Source: Tomocerus qinae
Taxonomy: Eukaryota > Arthropoda > Collembola > Entomobryomorpha > Tomoceridae
Assembly: GCA_020055645.1 (NCBI GenBank)
Contig: CM034546.1
Coordinates: 69,440,001 to 69,504,000, forward strand
Direction: 5' to 3'
Length of the DNA: 64,000 bases
Part shown: in pieces, positions 46,948-59,516 of the stretch
Layout: the number at the start of each line of letters is the position of its first letter
Numbering within the stretch: the stretch's first letter is position 1
Program-made: the position numbers and the translations under genes
The notes under the pieces: generated by a model
The model's database searches: none
The model's input: only the letters and a program-made list of their open reading frames with translations
What the model was told of the DNA's origin: nothing

Positions 46948-49900
46948 GATGAGAATTCTTGCTGAACGGTTTGGATTTTCAACGCTTGAAAGATTATATA
47001 ATTATTGAATTAAATTTCACTTTTAGTTATCACAGAACACCAAGATGATTAATAGTTTAACATTTTTGCGAGATGAACAAAAGAAAATATATAAATGCTC
47101 CAGAGAATCATTGGAATTTTCACCAAAATAAAATGAATTTACCACACGTATAAATTTATTTTAAAAAATCATAAAATTGTCTCAGGTTGTTTATAAATAC
47201 GTGTTTGACATGCACTAAAAAGGTTCTTATTAATTTGCACACTATTTTGCGTGTTTATACTTAAACCAAAAAATATAGATATAATTTTTATATTATTTAT
47301 AAAAGCACCAATAAAATAAAACTTTGATGATGTTTCTCTTTGGTGACCAAATTGACAAAGTATTTATTTGTTGATGAAAATAATACTCTGCAAAGACTTG
47401 GTTTCAAAAAGTTGAGATTTAATTGAAGTGAATTACTTATTAGTGAGTTCCGTTGGCAAGTGTCGGTACACGTATGATTCAGTAGCGACTGTTAGTATGA
47501 AAATAAAAATTTAAAAGTCAGTTTTTCCAAGTTGCTCCATCTGGATTGGGTTTCCTTCTGAGTAGATTGACTGTAGTGTTTCTACTGGATTCTATTTGTG
47601 TCTTTGAATGTAAATGTAGGTAAGTGAAGTTAATTCAATCAATCTGACAAAGTCATGGCTTCTTTCATATACAGTACCGTTGTGTATATAAAGTGACGTA
47701 GTATTAAACTATCTTCTTGTGCAGACAGCAGAATCTATTTCGAGAGTTTAAAAAACTAACCACAGTAGTAATTCAATAAAGATATCTAAACAATTACCTT
47801 TCACTCGGACTAAAAAAACGTTATCTGTGTAATTTCTGAGGATGATACGAGACGCACGGCAGACAGACACAAACCACAAGTCACAGGCAAGCAACAACTG
47901 TCGTGCGAATGCTAAAGATTCTTTTTGAAGACAAAATTGATTCAGAGTGCTGTTTTAATGAACGATCACTCACTCAAAGTGTATACAGAATAATGACAGG
48001 TAGCTAACTTGGAAAATTGAGTGCACACATCTCTGTCGTTTAATTGAATGTGTATATGAACTGTTCACGTTTACTTAGCTAATTGTATAAGAAGACAAAC
48101 AACATTGCTTGTTATTCTAATAGTTCGATGTGATAGATATAGGATTGTGACAAACAGGTTGATAAAATTGCCATTGTTCACTTCCAACTTTTCTAACTCA
48201 TTATCACGTATTCGTTTTTAAATCGACAACGCGCATATAATAGGCAGGATGAAGTTTACTTTTGCTTCTTTTACTAATAACAAGTGACACACTAATATTT
48301 CACACTTTTATTTATAGAGCAGAGCCAAGAATCCAAGACAAAAAGAGGTGAGTGTCTCTTTTTGTTTTGACTTTATCTATCGTGATTCATTTTGCTTTAT
48401 TTTCAAACTTATATTAAATTTCAGACTCCCAACCTTAACAGATATGAGGGATAACTTGCACTTGGCGTGTAGATTTACAAGGTAATACTACTATACTCGA
48501 AAAATTTCAGGAGACGACGACCCAATGCTCTAAACGTACGCATATTAAATATTTTTAGGAACGTACGTTGCTCAGCTCAGTTACAACGCGTGTGGCTATT
48601 TAAGCTTTGAGTATGCCAAGTTAAAGATGCATGAACATAAATACAGTGGTTAACTGGCCTTTGTGCAAAGTAAGTCTATTTAATCTCAGACACTGGGCTA
48701 TTCAGTTACTCAGCTAACTATAGTGAATAATATGTAAGTAGTACCCCTATCTATTTATATAAGTATACTTAATGCTCTACGCATACTACAGATAAACATC
48801 ACTAAATTAAATATCTAAAGGGCAAAAAGTTTCTTAAAGTCTATATTTGCATCCCATTCAACTCTTTACTTTTAATATTTAGCCAGCAGTTCCATTTTGT
48901 CGATCTATATGCGCTCTGTCAACACAATTCTAACATAGCGACAAGACAATACTCAAGAAATCTCAACTTGTTACACAGTAACTTGACACTTTGATACATA
49001 TGTCGCAGACCACTCAGTTTGACGGGCTAGTGCTAAATAATTATTCGTCATGTCACGTATGCAGAAATCCAAGAAGCATTAAGATTACTATAGCAAGAAA
49101 ATTAGCATTTCCTTGGTAAGTAAGAAACAGATAGAATATATTTTGTGGGAATTAAGAAGTGACGCACAGATTCTCAGAAACAGAATTCCTAAAATTCAAG
49201 AGAAGTCTTGTTTTCAAGAGTTTGAATTTTTTATGGTAACAGTTACTTTAGATTATAATTTTTTGTCTTCAATTTCTGTATGGGCGATTATAACAAGATG
49301 AGAAATGTGAAACTAATATTACTACTATTATTATTTTCTATTGGATAATTTTGATAACTTTAATACATTTAATGGTACCAGTGATATTTTATGACCTATT
49401 ACTTCATATTCATAAATTCTAAAAAAAATCACAATTAACAATAATCAATTAACAATAATAAATTATCAGTCCGTAATTACCGTTTTAAAACATGTTTTCA
49501 GTACTTTAGCCGAGAATCTTTTAAATTCATTGAGATTTAAGTATCTGTACTATAATGAAAACATAAATAAAATAGCCTGCAGTCCCTACGCAGCCTAAGA
49601 CACATACATTATTAAAAGAAAAGAATAGCATAGACAAATGCACACGCAGACAGAGTATTAGTAGGGATTAGACAAAGCTATATAATTATGCATCACGCAC
49701 AATTACAAATACCACAGACACTATATGAGTAGTGTATAATACCAGCAAGAGTTTTATTTCGCATGTAGGTGTGTTTGGTTCAGGTTGAAAAAAGATGAGC
49801 TGATGTGGATACGGTCTGTGAAGGGAGAGGAGATTCACGAATGACAAACAGAAGACTGTACATACTCTTCGCAAAAATTATAACAATGCTTAATGTTCAG

Positions 49901-52900
49901 GTTTTCACATTGCGGCAGTGAAGTGGTGGAAATATCATAATAATAAAAACCAACAAAGTACGAGTTGTCTATTCAGCAGAGTCTCTCGATTTCATTGTTT
50001 TGGATTCACTCTGTTGTCCTTGCTTATCTCTATTCCCTATCTTAAGTGATTATCTACATTTGAGCTTCAACAGAATGTTTACTTGAACTACGAAGTACCT
50101 CACCCAACATTTTATTTACCTATGACATTTAACAATGTTACTAATTATGGCATTGCTTATTCTGGTTTCCCTTTTAAAATATATAAAATCACTGTAGTCA
50201 AAGATGTAAGCCTAGCCATATCTTTGCCATTTAGGACACTCGTTGACTTTATGGGAATTGAGACTTCATGCATACACTGCAAAAAGATACATTAAAGTAA
50301 TACTGAATGCCAGTATCAATATAGTTATTTTTACTTCCATATAAATTGGAGCACTTGATGCTTAGTCTAATATTTCTTTGCATTACTTATTTTTAAACTT
50401 ATTCTTCTGTTTGTCAAACAATTGATATATTACCTGCATTACATTGTAATGATAAATAAATATTTTTTGTTCATTTGAATAGTCTTCTATATTTTACTTT
50501 TGACATTCAAAGAAGTAAAACAAAAATACATTACATTTGCACTGTTTTTTAGCCAACCATAATGATTATTATTTGTAGGTAAATCGGGAGAGGATATTGA
50601 TACTTAAAACAAATTGTTACTAATTGTTAAACACATTATACACATACGCAAAATTTAATGGCTAATTTCTAATGCATCACACGATTCTACATTATATACA
50701 AAGAGACAGCTAATACTATCGAACGCGCCTAACTGACTACCCAAAGCATTAACCTATTTATATACAACAAAAGAAATATTGTGTTGGCACTATTCATGAA
50801 GTTTCGCAAACAGTACCAAAATCGTTGCTTTGAAAATTGTCATTTCATACAATGAAGGGCGTATTACATAATGATGTATAATTAAGTTAGTGTACTCACT
50901 AAATACGAAAGTGTACAGGTTTCTGTAGTACATATAGAAATGTAGATACACTTACGAATCTTACGTGCACTTTTATACCGCCCAAACATTTTCTAAAATG
51001 ACAAATGGCCATTTTCTGCAATATAATATTCGTTAGTGTACCTATAGATATAGGTACAGTTGCTCTATCATAAACCACCGACTACCTTAGATTACAATGC
51101 AAAAATGAAAATATCATTAATATACAGATTTATAAATTGAATCGACTAATAGGTAGATGAGACACTCGTTATGGCCAACAGAAAGTGTTGAGTAATCTTC
51201 GTGCAGCTGCAATTGAAATGCAATTGCATTGCTATTTTGCTATCAATAAAATGCATATATACCTTCTAATGCCTATATATACCTGTGGCAGTATAATATT
51301 GCAAAAGCCCACATGTAGTTATGCTTTGCGCGATAAGGTACAAAAAGATAAAAATGTAGGCTAATAAATCAATTACAATAATAATAAAATTGCAACCTCA
51401 TCGTACAGTAGGAGTACACAACAGTTGCGGATCAAAAACCAAATTAACGAACCGACGCTGCTTTTTTAAGTATACGAAGTATTTGGTAGACTATTGCAGA
51501 CATTCAGTCTGTAATTCACTTTTAAGCAGAGCCATAAAAGCGAATCGATTGACAGACTTGTTAGTATTAAAATGAATATATTTTACTGATGCATATTATA
51601 CCAACTGAGTATTTGGGTAGCATGCGATGGAAAAATAATTGAAATTACAACTAATAGTTATAATAGTAATAATATGTAGATCGTATGATAAAAACATTTG
51701 GGAAATGAACTATAGAGTTGAGTGAATTATGGAAAGAAAGGAAATAAATAATTAGGTATTAAAAATGTATTTGTAGGGATGGAACTACTTTTATATTAAG
51801 GTAATTAGTACAATATAAATTGGTGGTGCCTTTTGCATTTTATAATGTTAGAGATTGGTATAGATTAGGATCGAGTTTAAAGCTTTAGGAAAATAATTTT
51901 ATTACTTTTTTGATACTGATAGAGGTACATGCATCTTCTAAGTAGTATTAAAGTTGTATTGTCTTTTTGCATCATAAAAGAACAATGAGAGTGTCATTTC
52001 TTGAGAATTAGCAACAAAGTACTTGCACCACTTTTCGTCTCTATAGGCGTGTTTGAGGTGGATCTACTCTTGATTTTATTTGATAGTGTACATAGAATTA
52101 GTGTTAATCTGTGTGTGCTCCACAATAATTTACCTACTTACTAATTGCATTAAACTTACAATTACAACCGACTTGGATTTGCTTAACTTGGATATTCTCC
52201 CGTTTTGTTATTGTTACGGACTACTGACACAGTTACGGTCTAATTCCTCCCATTTATCTTTTAGAGACTCATAGCGAAATAAGTTTTGTGCTTTACAACT
52301 GTTTAGTAATCCATGACTTGGTAAATTTTGGAATACCAATGCTAAATTAGTGTAATAGTACCTGCTAATTGTAATAACTACATAATAATGCCAGAAGCGA
52401 GCAAAAGATATCAAGTATCTAGTCTAATACCTCGCACCCTAATTTGTTAATGCATGATCCACAGCGTGGACGTAATCTTTAAATCATTATTTAATTATCA
52501 AACTACACCGTGGTGGAAATTAGCTTTTTCGCTTGTATGTGCAAGAATTATTTGGTAAATAATGTATTTACAACTAGACTTTATAGTTAAATAATTTAAA
52601 AGCTTTGCATTAGACGTTTATACCTGTACGTGATTTGACTTAAATTATGTATTATGTTATACACTCAAAGTTGAATATGCAAGAGAATTGCATTTCTCTA
52701 TTGCGAAATCCAAGTCCATCAATGAATACTAATTAACTTTGTGTTAAATGTGGTCTGAGGAAAGATTTATTTTTGATATCAAAAATGTGGTAAACTGATT
52801 ATTCATTTCCCATTCATGTAGCACCATATCCCAAACAACTGAAGTAAGGATTTACGCTAATGGAATTTAAATTATTACTAGACCAACTGGTGATTACATA

Positions 52901-53175
52901 AATAAGCTTTTTGAAATTTAAAGCTTATATTATATCGCCTAGTCATTACAAAAGGATAACTGACATACACACATACATTTATATATACAAGAATACCGAC
53001 AAAATTCCATGTTCCAGTTCATATTTATCTAAAACTAAAGATGATTTCCTTGCAAATAATAAGCACAGCTAACTATACATACCAACAGTATACAGTATTA
53101 TGTGCTAGTTAACACCAACTTTTACCAATTTTTAACAGATATTTATGTATGCTAATTTGCCAATGTTATATATTG
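46948..53175. other. Gene-poor stretch upstream of the peptidase gene
   Basis: No coding gene was recognised on either strand. It should contain the peptidase promoter. A plus-strand TATATAAAG sits at about 47686, and splice-like bounded segments lie near 48319-48349 and 48424-48480, but no open frame joins them. Confidence 0.45.
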
Positions 53176-53183
53176 TACCCGTG

Positions 53184-54040
53184 CAGGGCTGCAAAAACCT
53201 TCAATTTCCTCAGTAACCTGATCATGATTCCTCCCTCAAAATGGCCGCCGCGCGTGGCAGCCATTTTGGGCGCGCGCGGCAGCCATTTTGAGCGCAGGGG
53301 GAGCAGGGGGGTGGGGGCGGGGGGGTGGCGGGGCTACGCGCCCCTTAGGGGGCGCGAAATTTTTTTGAAAAGGGGGCACATGAGTATAGGAAAAGGACCT
53401 TAAAATTTCATTGTCATGTAATAATTAAATTTAAAATTTCCAAAAAATCTTAAAAATTTGACCAAAATCTGATACCCCTCAATCCGGTGGGGGCAGTTTC
53501 TAGACCCTCTCAACCCCTTATAAACCTGTAGGGATTTCGTAGAATGCCGGGGCGGCCTTATTTTTCCGCGCGAAAATAAATTTTTTGTTGTGCACCTGCG
53601 CGCACGCGTATTGTTAAGTTAAGAGGGACACATACGCGTAGCTATGACACATCTATTTTCCTCTATTTTTCATCTTTTTTCCTTTTTTCTTCTTCCCCTT
53701 CTTTATCCCCTTTTTTTCCTGTCCCCCCTTTTTTTTCTTTTTCTCCTCTTTTCTTCTCTTTTTCTCCTCTTTTCTCCTCTTTTTCTCCTCTTTTCTTCTC
53801 TTTTTCTCCTCTTTTTCTCCTCTTTTCTCCTCTTTTTCTCCTCTTTTTTCCTCTTTTTTTCTTCCTTTCTCCTTTTATTTTTGGCGCCCCGAGCGCTGCG
53901 CCTAAATTTCCTCGTCACGTGCGCTTATTTTACGTTACCACGCCCCCTTCGGGGGCGTGGTTTACATGTAAAACCATACGCAATGTTAAAAGAGTCTACG
54001 GTAACCTGGTTATCAGGTTACCGACATTTTTGCAGCCCTG
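53184..54040. mobile_element. GC-rich non-autonomous hAT-type element, perfect 8-bp target duplication
   Basis: Termini are CAGGGCTGCAAAAA and TTTTTGCAGCCCTG. Flanks TACCCGTG are identical (53176-53183 and 54041-54048). hAT elements make 8-bp duplications and often start CAGGG. Subterminal blocks AGTAACCTGAT and ATCAGGTTACC are also inverted. The interior is far more GC-rich than its surroundings (53240-53360) and includes a long pyrimidine tract of CTCCTCTTTT units (53690-53880). The open frames in that tract are low complexity, not genes. Confidence 0.85.
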
Positions 54041-54048
54041 TACCCGTG

Positions 54049-54868
54049 TGCCTATTATAGTTTGACTAGAGACTTTTCCTATTGGATACAAATATCAAAA
54101 ACCAAGACAAACTATTATAAAAACTTATTTTGGCAATATTTTAGCTGTCATATTCTCATAATCCAATTCATATAATATAAAACTGTGGTAACAGGTGTAG
54201 AGCAGGAATCGGTGGGTGTCAAATGTAACCAAAAGATCAAAGGTCATACGGTGCAAAAAGGAACGCTGGAACGAACGAATTATGAAATAAGAAGTCAAAA
54301 TATGGGGTTAGAATTTAGAATAGAAGATGTTAGAAGTAAGTTATTAGAACTCGAAGTCAAAAATATTGTATAAGAAACTGTCCTCTTTCGAAATTGAACT
54401 ACTACACGACAGGGCCGGTGAAGTTTTCATGATGCCCGGGCAAATGCTATATTGATGCCCACTTTATACTAACTTTAAAGACATTCTAGAATTTAATTAC
54501 GGGAAAAAATTATTATTGTTGCACATAATTATACTAAAATAGGGTAAGTAATAGAAAGCCAAATTTAAAGCTCGTACTATAAGACTTAAGACTGAGAAGA
54601 TTAGGTGAGACTTTTCGTGTTGACGCGCGGTTAGCGTTCGTCAAGAATGTTTACAGGATTGGGTTTCGGGGAGGGGCTAACATTTCATTTAGATATCAAA
54701 AATGTATATATTCGCGCGTAACGCGAAAAATTTTGGTATTTTTTGACGAAAATGAGTCAAAAATAGCCTAAAAATTGAAAACAATCGATCTCGATTTTTT
54801 GCTATTTGCAAAAGCCCGTAAAGCCTATAACTCAATGCGTCTCTGGAATAGATGCTGGTTGGACTGAG
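54049..54868. other. Non-coding stretch
   Basis: No gene was recognised. A TTCGCGCGTAACGCGAA palindrome lies near 54713-54729. Confidence 0.45.
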
Positions 54869-55018
54869 AAGGTTTGGCTTAAAACAGTTTTAATTGAGAC
54901 GGTTTGGGTTGAAACAGTTTGGGTTCAGACGGTTTGGGTTGAAACAGTTTGGGTTCAGACGGTTTGGGTTCAGATGGTTTAGGTTGAGACGGTTTTGGTC
55001 AAGACGATTTGGATTGAC
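54869..55018 (+). repeat. 15-bp minisatellite, about ten units
   Basis: Units alternate between ACGGTTTGGGTTGAA and ACAGTTTGGGTTCAG, diverging at both ends. The 15-bp period makes an open frame with a five-residue repeat, but nothing suggests that it is translated. Confidence 0.85.
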
Positions 55019-55035
55019 ATTGACACGGTTATGGC

Positions 55036-55227
55036 CAAGCACGTATCCAGAGGGGGGGCCGGGGGGGTCCGGGTCCGGGCCCCCCCTAAGCTTCCAAAAA
55101 AAGGCGATTTTTTTGTGAAAAAAAGGTTAAAAATCCAAAAATTTTCGCGTTTCGCGCGAATATGCCATAATTTTACTAATATATTTTGGTGTGCCCCCCC
55201 TAGGACAAATTCCTGGATACGTGCTTG
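55036..55227. mobile_element. 192-bp MITE, hAT-type, 8-bp target duplication
   Basis: Termini are CAAGCACGTATCCAG and CTGGATACGTGCTTG, a perfect inverted pair. Identical flanks GTTATGGC lie at 55028-55035 and 55228-55235. Poly-G and poly-C blocks lie just inside the ends, and a TTTCGCGTTTCGCGCGAA palindrome is in the centre. It inserted at the edge of the 15-bp minisatellite. Confidence 0.85.
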
Positions 55228-55235
55228 GTTATGGC

Positions 55236-56588
55236 AATATGCATAATGGCGAGTCAGAGGGTACTTCTAACCCTGTGTCACAACATAGTCTAAAACTTGA
55301 CCTAAGTACAACCTAGGGTCAACTTTTCTGTATGGAAATCGGAAATAGCACTGTAACTATTGGCAACTTACCATGGTCGTCCAACGGGGTTACATTTTAT
55401 GAAATGTTAAAATATATATTTGCTCATAGCATAAGAAACTTTTGAAAAAACACTAATTAATTCATAACACCAAACTGAATTGATAAACTTTGTTAGCTTC
55501 ACTTACTAATTAAAACACTAGGTTATTAGAAGAAAATTTTAAATTTAACTAAATGGTGAATAGATAGGCAGATTTCTAATGCGCAAAAATATCTAATATT
55601 TCAAACTCATTTTGAAGAAATAGTCTGATGTGATTATTACCAGTAAATCGATTTTAGGATTTTTAGAAAAGGTGATTTTACGTTTGGTAAATAATATAAA
55701 AATACATATTAAGTAAACACAACAAGTCTTTTGTGAATATTATAGTTTCTTTGGAATACTAACAGATCGGTCACATAACAAAAAATATTATTTTTCTTTT
55801 ATTTTGCTGCTCCCCTCAGCTTGATGCCCGGTGCCGTCGCCCCGGTTGCCCCCCCCCAATTCCCCGCCCTGATAAAAACTTTAACTAGAGCTCGTCCTAC
55901 CACTACCACATATTTATAGTGACCCTGACATACAACATAAGTAGGTTAATTTATTGTTTCATCTAAGACGGTATAGTTTCTAAGACGGTGGTTATAGTAG
56001 AGATGCTTCCTGGCCCTATATTATAAGAAGTCTTTGGTTTTGTTTGCTATAGTAGTCACGTATCTTTCCCGCCAGAATTTAAAGGGAAGTAATTCTACTC
56101 ACCGCGCAAATCTTTTCTGATTCTGTCAGTTTTCACCTCTTCTCCGTTGATTGCTCAATACTCTCTCAGTCATCAGTGCGTATAGTACAAAACGGAGTGA
56201 CGAAAGCAAAGAAGAAAGAACCCCGAAATGATTTTCAAGTCATTGTCCGTTGTCCGTCAGATAAAAATTAAATAGTTTTTCAACAAAAAATAATAAAATT
56301 AGTGATAAAAGTGAATAATTGATGATTGGTAATGTTCAATCAGTCGGCACGGCAGTCAGCACTCAGCAGTCAAACAGCTGTAAGCAGTAAAGTAACTTTC
56401 AACCCCAAGGTCGGTCCAAGGTCAAACATCTGATCAGCCAGATCATCCCATTTTCGTATAGACTGCAGGTTTGTAATTTATTTGGGGATTTTTTCTTGTA
56501 AGTTGTATGCATGTACAATGTATGATGTATGTTGAATTCATTTTTTGAGTTTAGTATTTTTCATTAACTGTTAACAATTGTATTATAG
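55236..56588. other. Intergenic stretch and probable 5' leader of the repeat-protein gene
   Basis: No coding gene. 56330-56470 is less AT-rich and may hold the 5' untranslated exon, with a donor-like CTGCAG|GTTTGT near 56470 and the acceptor TATTATAG at 56588. Confidence 0.45.
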
Positions 56589-56613
56589 TCGTAAGAAATT
56601 TAAAAGACTGAAG

Positions 56614-59516
56614 ATGTCAAAAGAGCTAGGTAATCAAAATGACAGCAGTGACGAAGATGTTGAGATGAGTTACCCCAAAGTTGACATTGCTGAGTTGGCA
56701 AAAGGATTGTCCGATACTGCTATGGAGGAAGAGCTAAAAGTCAAGAAGAAGAAAAAAGTCGGTAAGTTATATTTTCACGAATTAAAAGAAATGCATAGAC
56801 AGTAGAAAAACAGTCAAAAGTGTTGGTAGTTAAAATTAAATGTTATATACAGTGTATTTTGCTAACTAAAAATATCCAGGCAATTATTGTATATTATAGT
56901 AATGTAAAATGTATCATTAGCTGAATGCTGGATAAATTATACACTGCTGACAGCTGAGTGCTGAAACCCTGATTGTAAAACAGTATTTATGAACTTTACA
57001 GATAAAGTGTCAACAGAGGAAACTAGCGAAGAAAGCGCAAGTTTCGGATCTCCGGATACTGGTGTAATAGAGCAGATAAAGAAAGAAGCATTCAACAGGT
57101 CTTTAGGCTATTCCGACTTTTACCGACACCAAGTCATTCCCAAACGCCCGAAAACAGAAGGTAACAGTCAACAGTTAAAATTCAACCTCAATAATAAATG
57201 GCTTACGAGCAACCCAAGGACACCATTGATAGTTCTATTCTCTTGTTTACAGAAGATGACACAATTAAAAAACAAAACCCCAGTTCCTCAGCGAAGTCAC
57301 AAAAAAGTCGATTACCGGTTTCAGTAAGGAACAGTCGCTCTTCACTTTTGAGCAAAAAATCAAAAGTAATTCAAGAAGGTGTGGCTAGCGAATCATCTGA
57401 AAATATTGTGGATGCCACCGAGGCTGACCAACCAAATATCTCGTGCATCACATGGAATACCAGTGATGACGCTGCTTATAAGCAACCTAACGACACCAGT
57501 GAAGGCTCTAAGCTGTTGTTTTCAGAAGATGACACAATTCCAAAACAAAATACCGGTTCCTCAGCCATTACTCAAAAAAGACGGTTGCCTGTTTCAGCAA
57601 GGAACACTCGCTCTTCACTTTTGAGCAAAAAATCAAAAGTCACCCAAGATGTGGCTAGCGAATCATCTGAAAACTTTGAGGATGCCACCGAGGTTGATAT
57701 CCAAAAAGATGTCTCATGCATGACATGGAATACCAGTGATGACGTTGCTAATAGGCAACCCAACGTCACCAGTGAAGGCTCTTATCTCTTGTTTTCAGAA
57801 GATGACACAATTCCAAAACAAAACACCAGTTCCTCAGCAAATACTGAAAAAAGACGGTTACCTGTTTCAGCAAGGAACACTCGGTCTTCACTTTTGAGCA
57901 AAAAATCTAAAGAAGAGTCTACACTTTTAGACTCGTCAAGTTCGCCAGTCCCGGCTTCTCGTCCTACTGAAAAACGTTTATCTTTGAAATTAAGCGAGCA
58001 TGGTAAAGCGAAGTTTGCTAAAATAGTGAAGGAAATATTCGGTCAACCCCAGTCTTCAAGTTACCAGAGTGACAAATCCAAGGCTTCAGCTTTTTCACAA
58101 GAGAAACCCAAATCTCCTATAGACTTGAGAGAAAAATCAAAGTCTTCTATTCAGAATGAGAAGTCCAAGCCTGATGAAGATGAATCTTCTAAAGTAGAAG
58201 ACACTTCTGGCAATCAACCTCCGCGCGAACCCAAATTACCTAAAATACAAGAACATACCGAAGCACAGGAAAACTCCGAAACAGAAGACCATCTCGAAAC
58301 AGAAGACCATCCCGAAACAGAAGACCATATCGAAACAGAAGACCATCATGAAACAGAAGACCATCCCGAAACAGAAGACCATATCGAAACAGAAGACCAT
58401 ATCGAAACAGAAGGCCATCACGAAACAGAAGACCTTATCGAAACAGAAGATCATCACGAAACAGAAGACCATCCCGAAACAGAAGACCATCCCGAAACAG
58501 AAGACCATCTCGAAACAGAAGACCATCCCGAAACAGAAGACCATATCGAAACAGAAGACCATATCGAAACAGAAGGCCATCACGAAACAGAAGACCTTAT
58601 CGAAACAGAAGATCATCACGAAACAGAAGACCATCCCGAAACAGAAGACCATCCCGAAACAGAAGACCATCTCGAAACAGAAGACCATCCCGAAACAGAA
58701 GACCATCTCGAAACAGAAGACCATCCCGAAACAGAAGACCATCCCGAAACAGAAGACCATCTCGAAACAGAAGACCATTCCGAAATAGGGGAACATTCCG
58801 AATCCGAAGAAATGTCGGAGTCAGAAGAATTAAGCTATGAAGAAATAATGAGACGCCTTCAGGAGGAGATCGAGAAAACCGATATTCCAACTCGTATGGT
58901 GCGGAACGGAAGTGAAATGAATTTAGGCTCGAAAGAAGACCTACGTCGTTATTTCTTAATCGAAACTGGTCACAACATGACGGAGGGAGAAACAGACTTT
59001 TTTCATCAGAAATACAGCGAGTTTTCCGCCTCATTTACAAATAAATTATGCGCAAATGCCAAACTGCCGGGTGGCGTTTTCACATATCAAGAACTTCGAA
59101 AAGCTCTATTGGCAGAGGGACTGATCGCCGACAGGAATTCAGAACCGTATATGCAGATTAGCGAATTCTTCACTAGACAGCAGATGGATGAAATTCGAGG
59201 CTATCTCATTCCTGACAGTGGTTCTGAAGTTTGGGACACTTTTCTTCATTGGCAGAAGGAAGAAGTTGAAGTTGCTGAAGGAAAGTAAGCACGTAAACTA
59301 AGTAGTTAGTAACGATCTGAATATAATCTATCATTTTTATTTAAATATATTAAACATTTAGAAAACATTTACTTTAAATGCTATTTAAGAATGCTAATTT
59401 TTAATATTTCGGTTTAAAGCCAAGAACAAGTCATTTCTACTGCGGGTCCAAGTACTGATGTTGGTTCAAATGCTGATACTGTATTCTCAAGTACTGCTAG
59501 TCAAGGGCATATCTAG
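56614..59516 (+). CDS. Acidic repeat protein of unknown function (ETEDH repeats)
   Basis: Coding exons are 56614-56761, 57002-57160, 57253-59284 and 59420-59516 (811 residues). Without the last splice, translation stops at 59288 (780 residues). The ATG at 56614 lies just after an acceptor at 56588. The N-terminus is acidic, then lysine-rich (VKKKKKV). Next come about two and a half copies of a roughly 96-residue repeat with LLFSEDDTIPKQN and RLPVSARNTRSSLLSKKSK, then a Ser/Lys-rich linker, about 29 six-residue ETEDHx units, and a non-repetitive C-terminal part of about 150 residues predicted to be helical (SYEEIMRRLQEEIEK onward). There is no signal peptide; the basic clusters suggest a nuclear location. 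The family is not recognised. The strongly charged repeats point to a disordered scaffold or binding region, which is inference. Confidence 0.75.
57161..57252 (+). other. 92-bp intron homologous to the coding repeat
   Basis: The intron begins GTAACA and ends TTTACAG. Its 3' half (57198-57252) matches coding sequence in the next two repeats (57472-57527 and 57748-57803), including the matching TTGTTTTCAG before AAGATGACAC. In the later copies this sequence is read through as protein. Confidence 0.6.
58256..58790 (+). repeat. 18-bp coding minisatellite with 162-bp higher-order period
   Basis: Units are variants of GAAACAGAAGACCATCCC (Glu-Thr-Glu-Asp-His-x). A variant pair containing GGCCAT and GACCTT recurs at 58411 and 58573, a spacing of 162 bp or nine units. 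The array therefore grew by duplicating a nine-unit block. Other frames and the opposite strand are also open because the unit has no stops; these are not separate genes. Confidence 0.9.

Noticed and set aside
48300-48490. Segments bounded by good acceptor and donor signals on the plus strand near 48319-48349 and 48424-48480
   Set aside because: No open frame connects them and no promoter was tied to them. A non-coding RNA cannot be excluded without transcripts.
53644-54060. Frames of Phe/Leu-rich or Lys/Arg/Glu-rich repeats on the two strands
   Set aside because: They arise from the pyrimidine tract inside a non-autonomous hAT-type element.
54894-55118. Frame with five-residue RRFGL/KQFGF repeats
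   Set aside because: The 15-bp minisatellite keeps a frame open by its period. There is no start context and it runs into a MITE.
58348-58788. Long plus-strand frame of KQKTI repeats across the minisatellite
   Set aside because: It is a shifted frame of the 18-bp coding repeat, which contains no stop in any frame. The real frame continues on both sides.
58236-58796. Minus-strand frame of repeated MVFCFG units
   Set aside because: Antisense reading of the same 18-bp array; no promoter, signal or flanking coding sequence.
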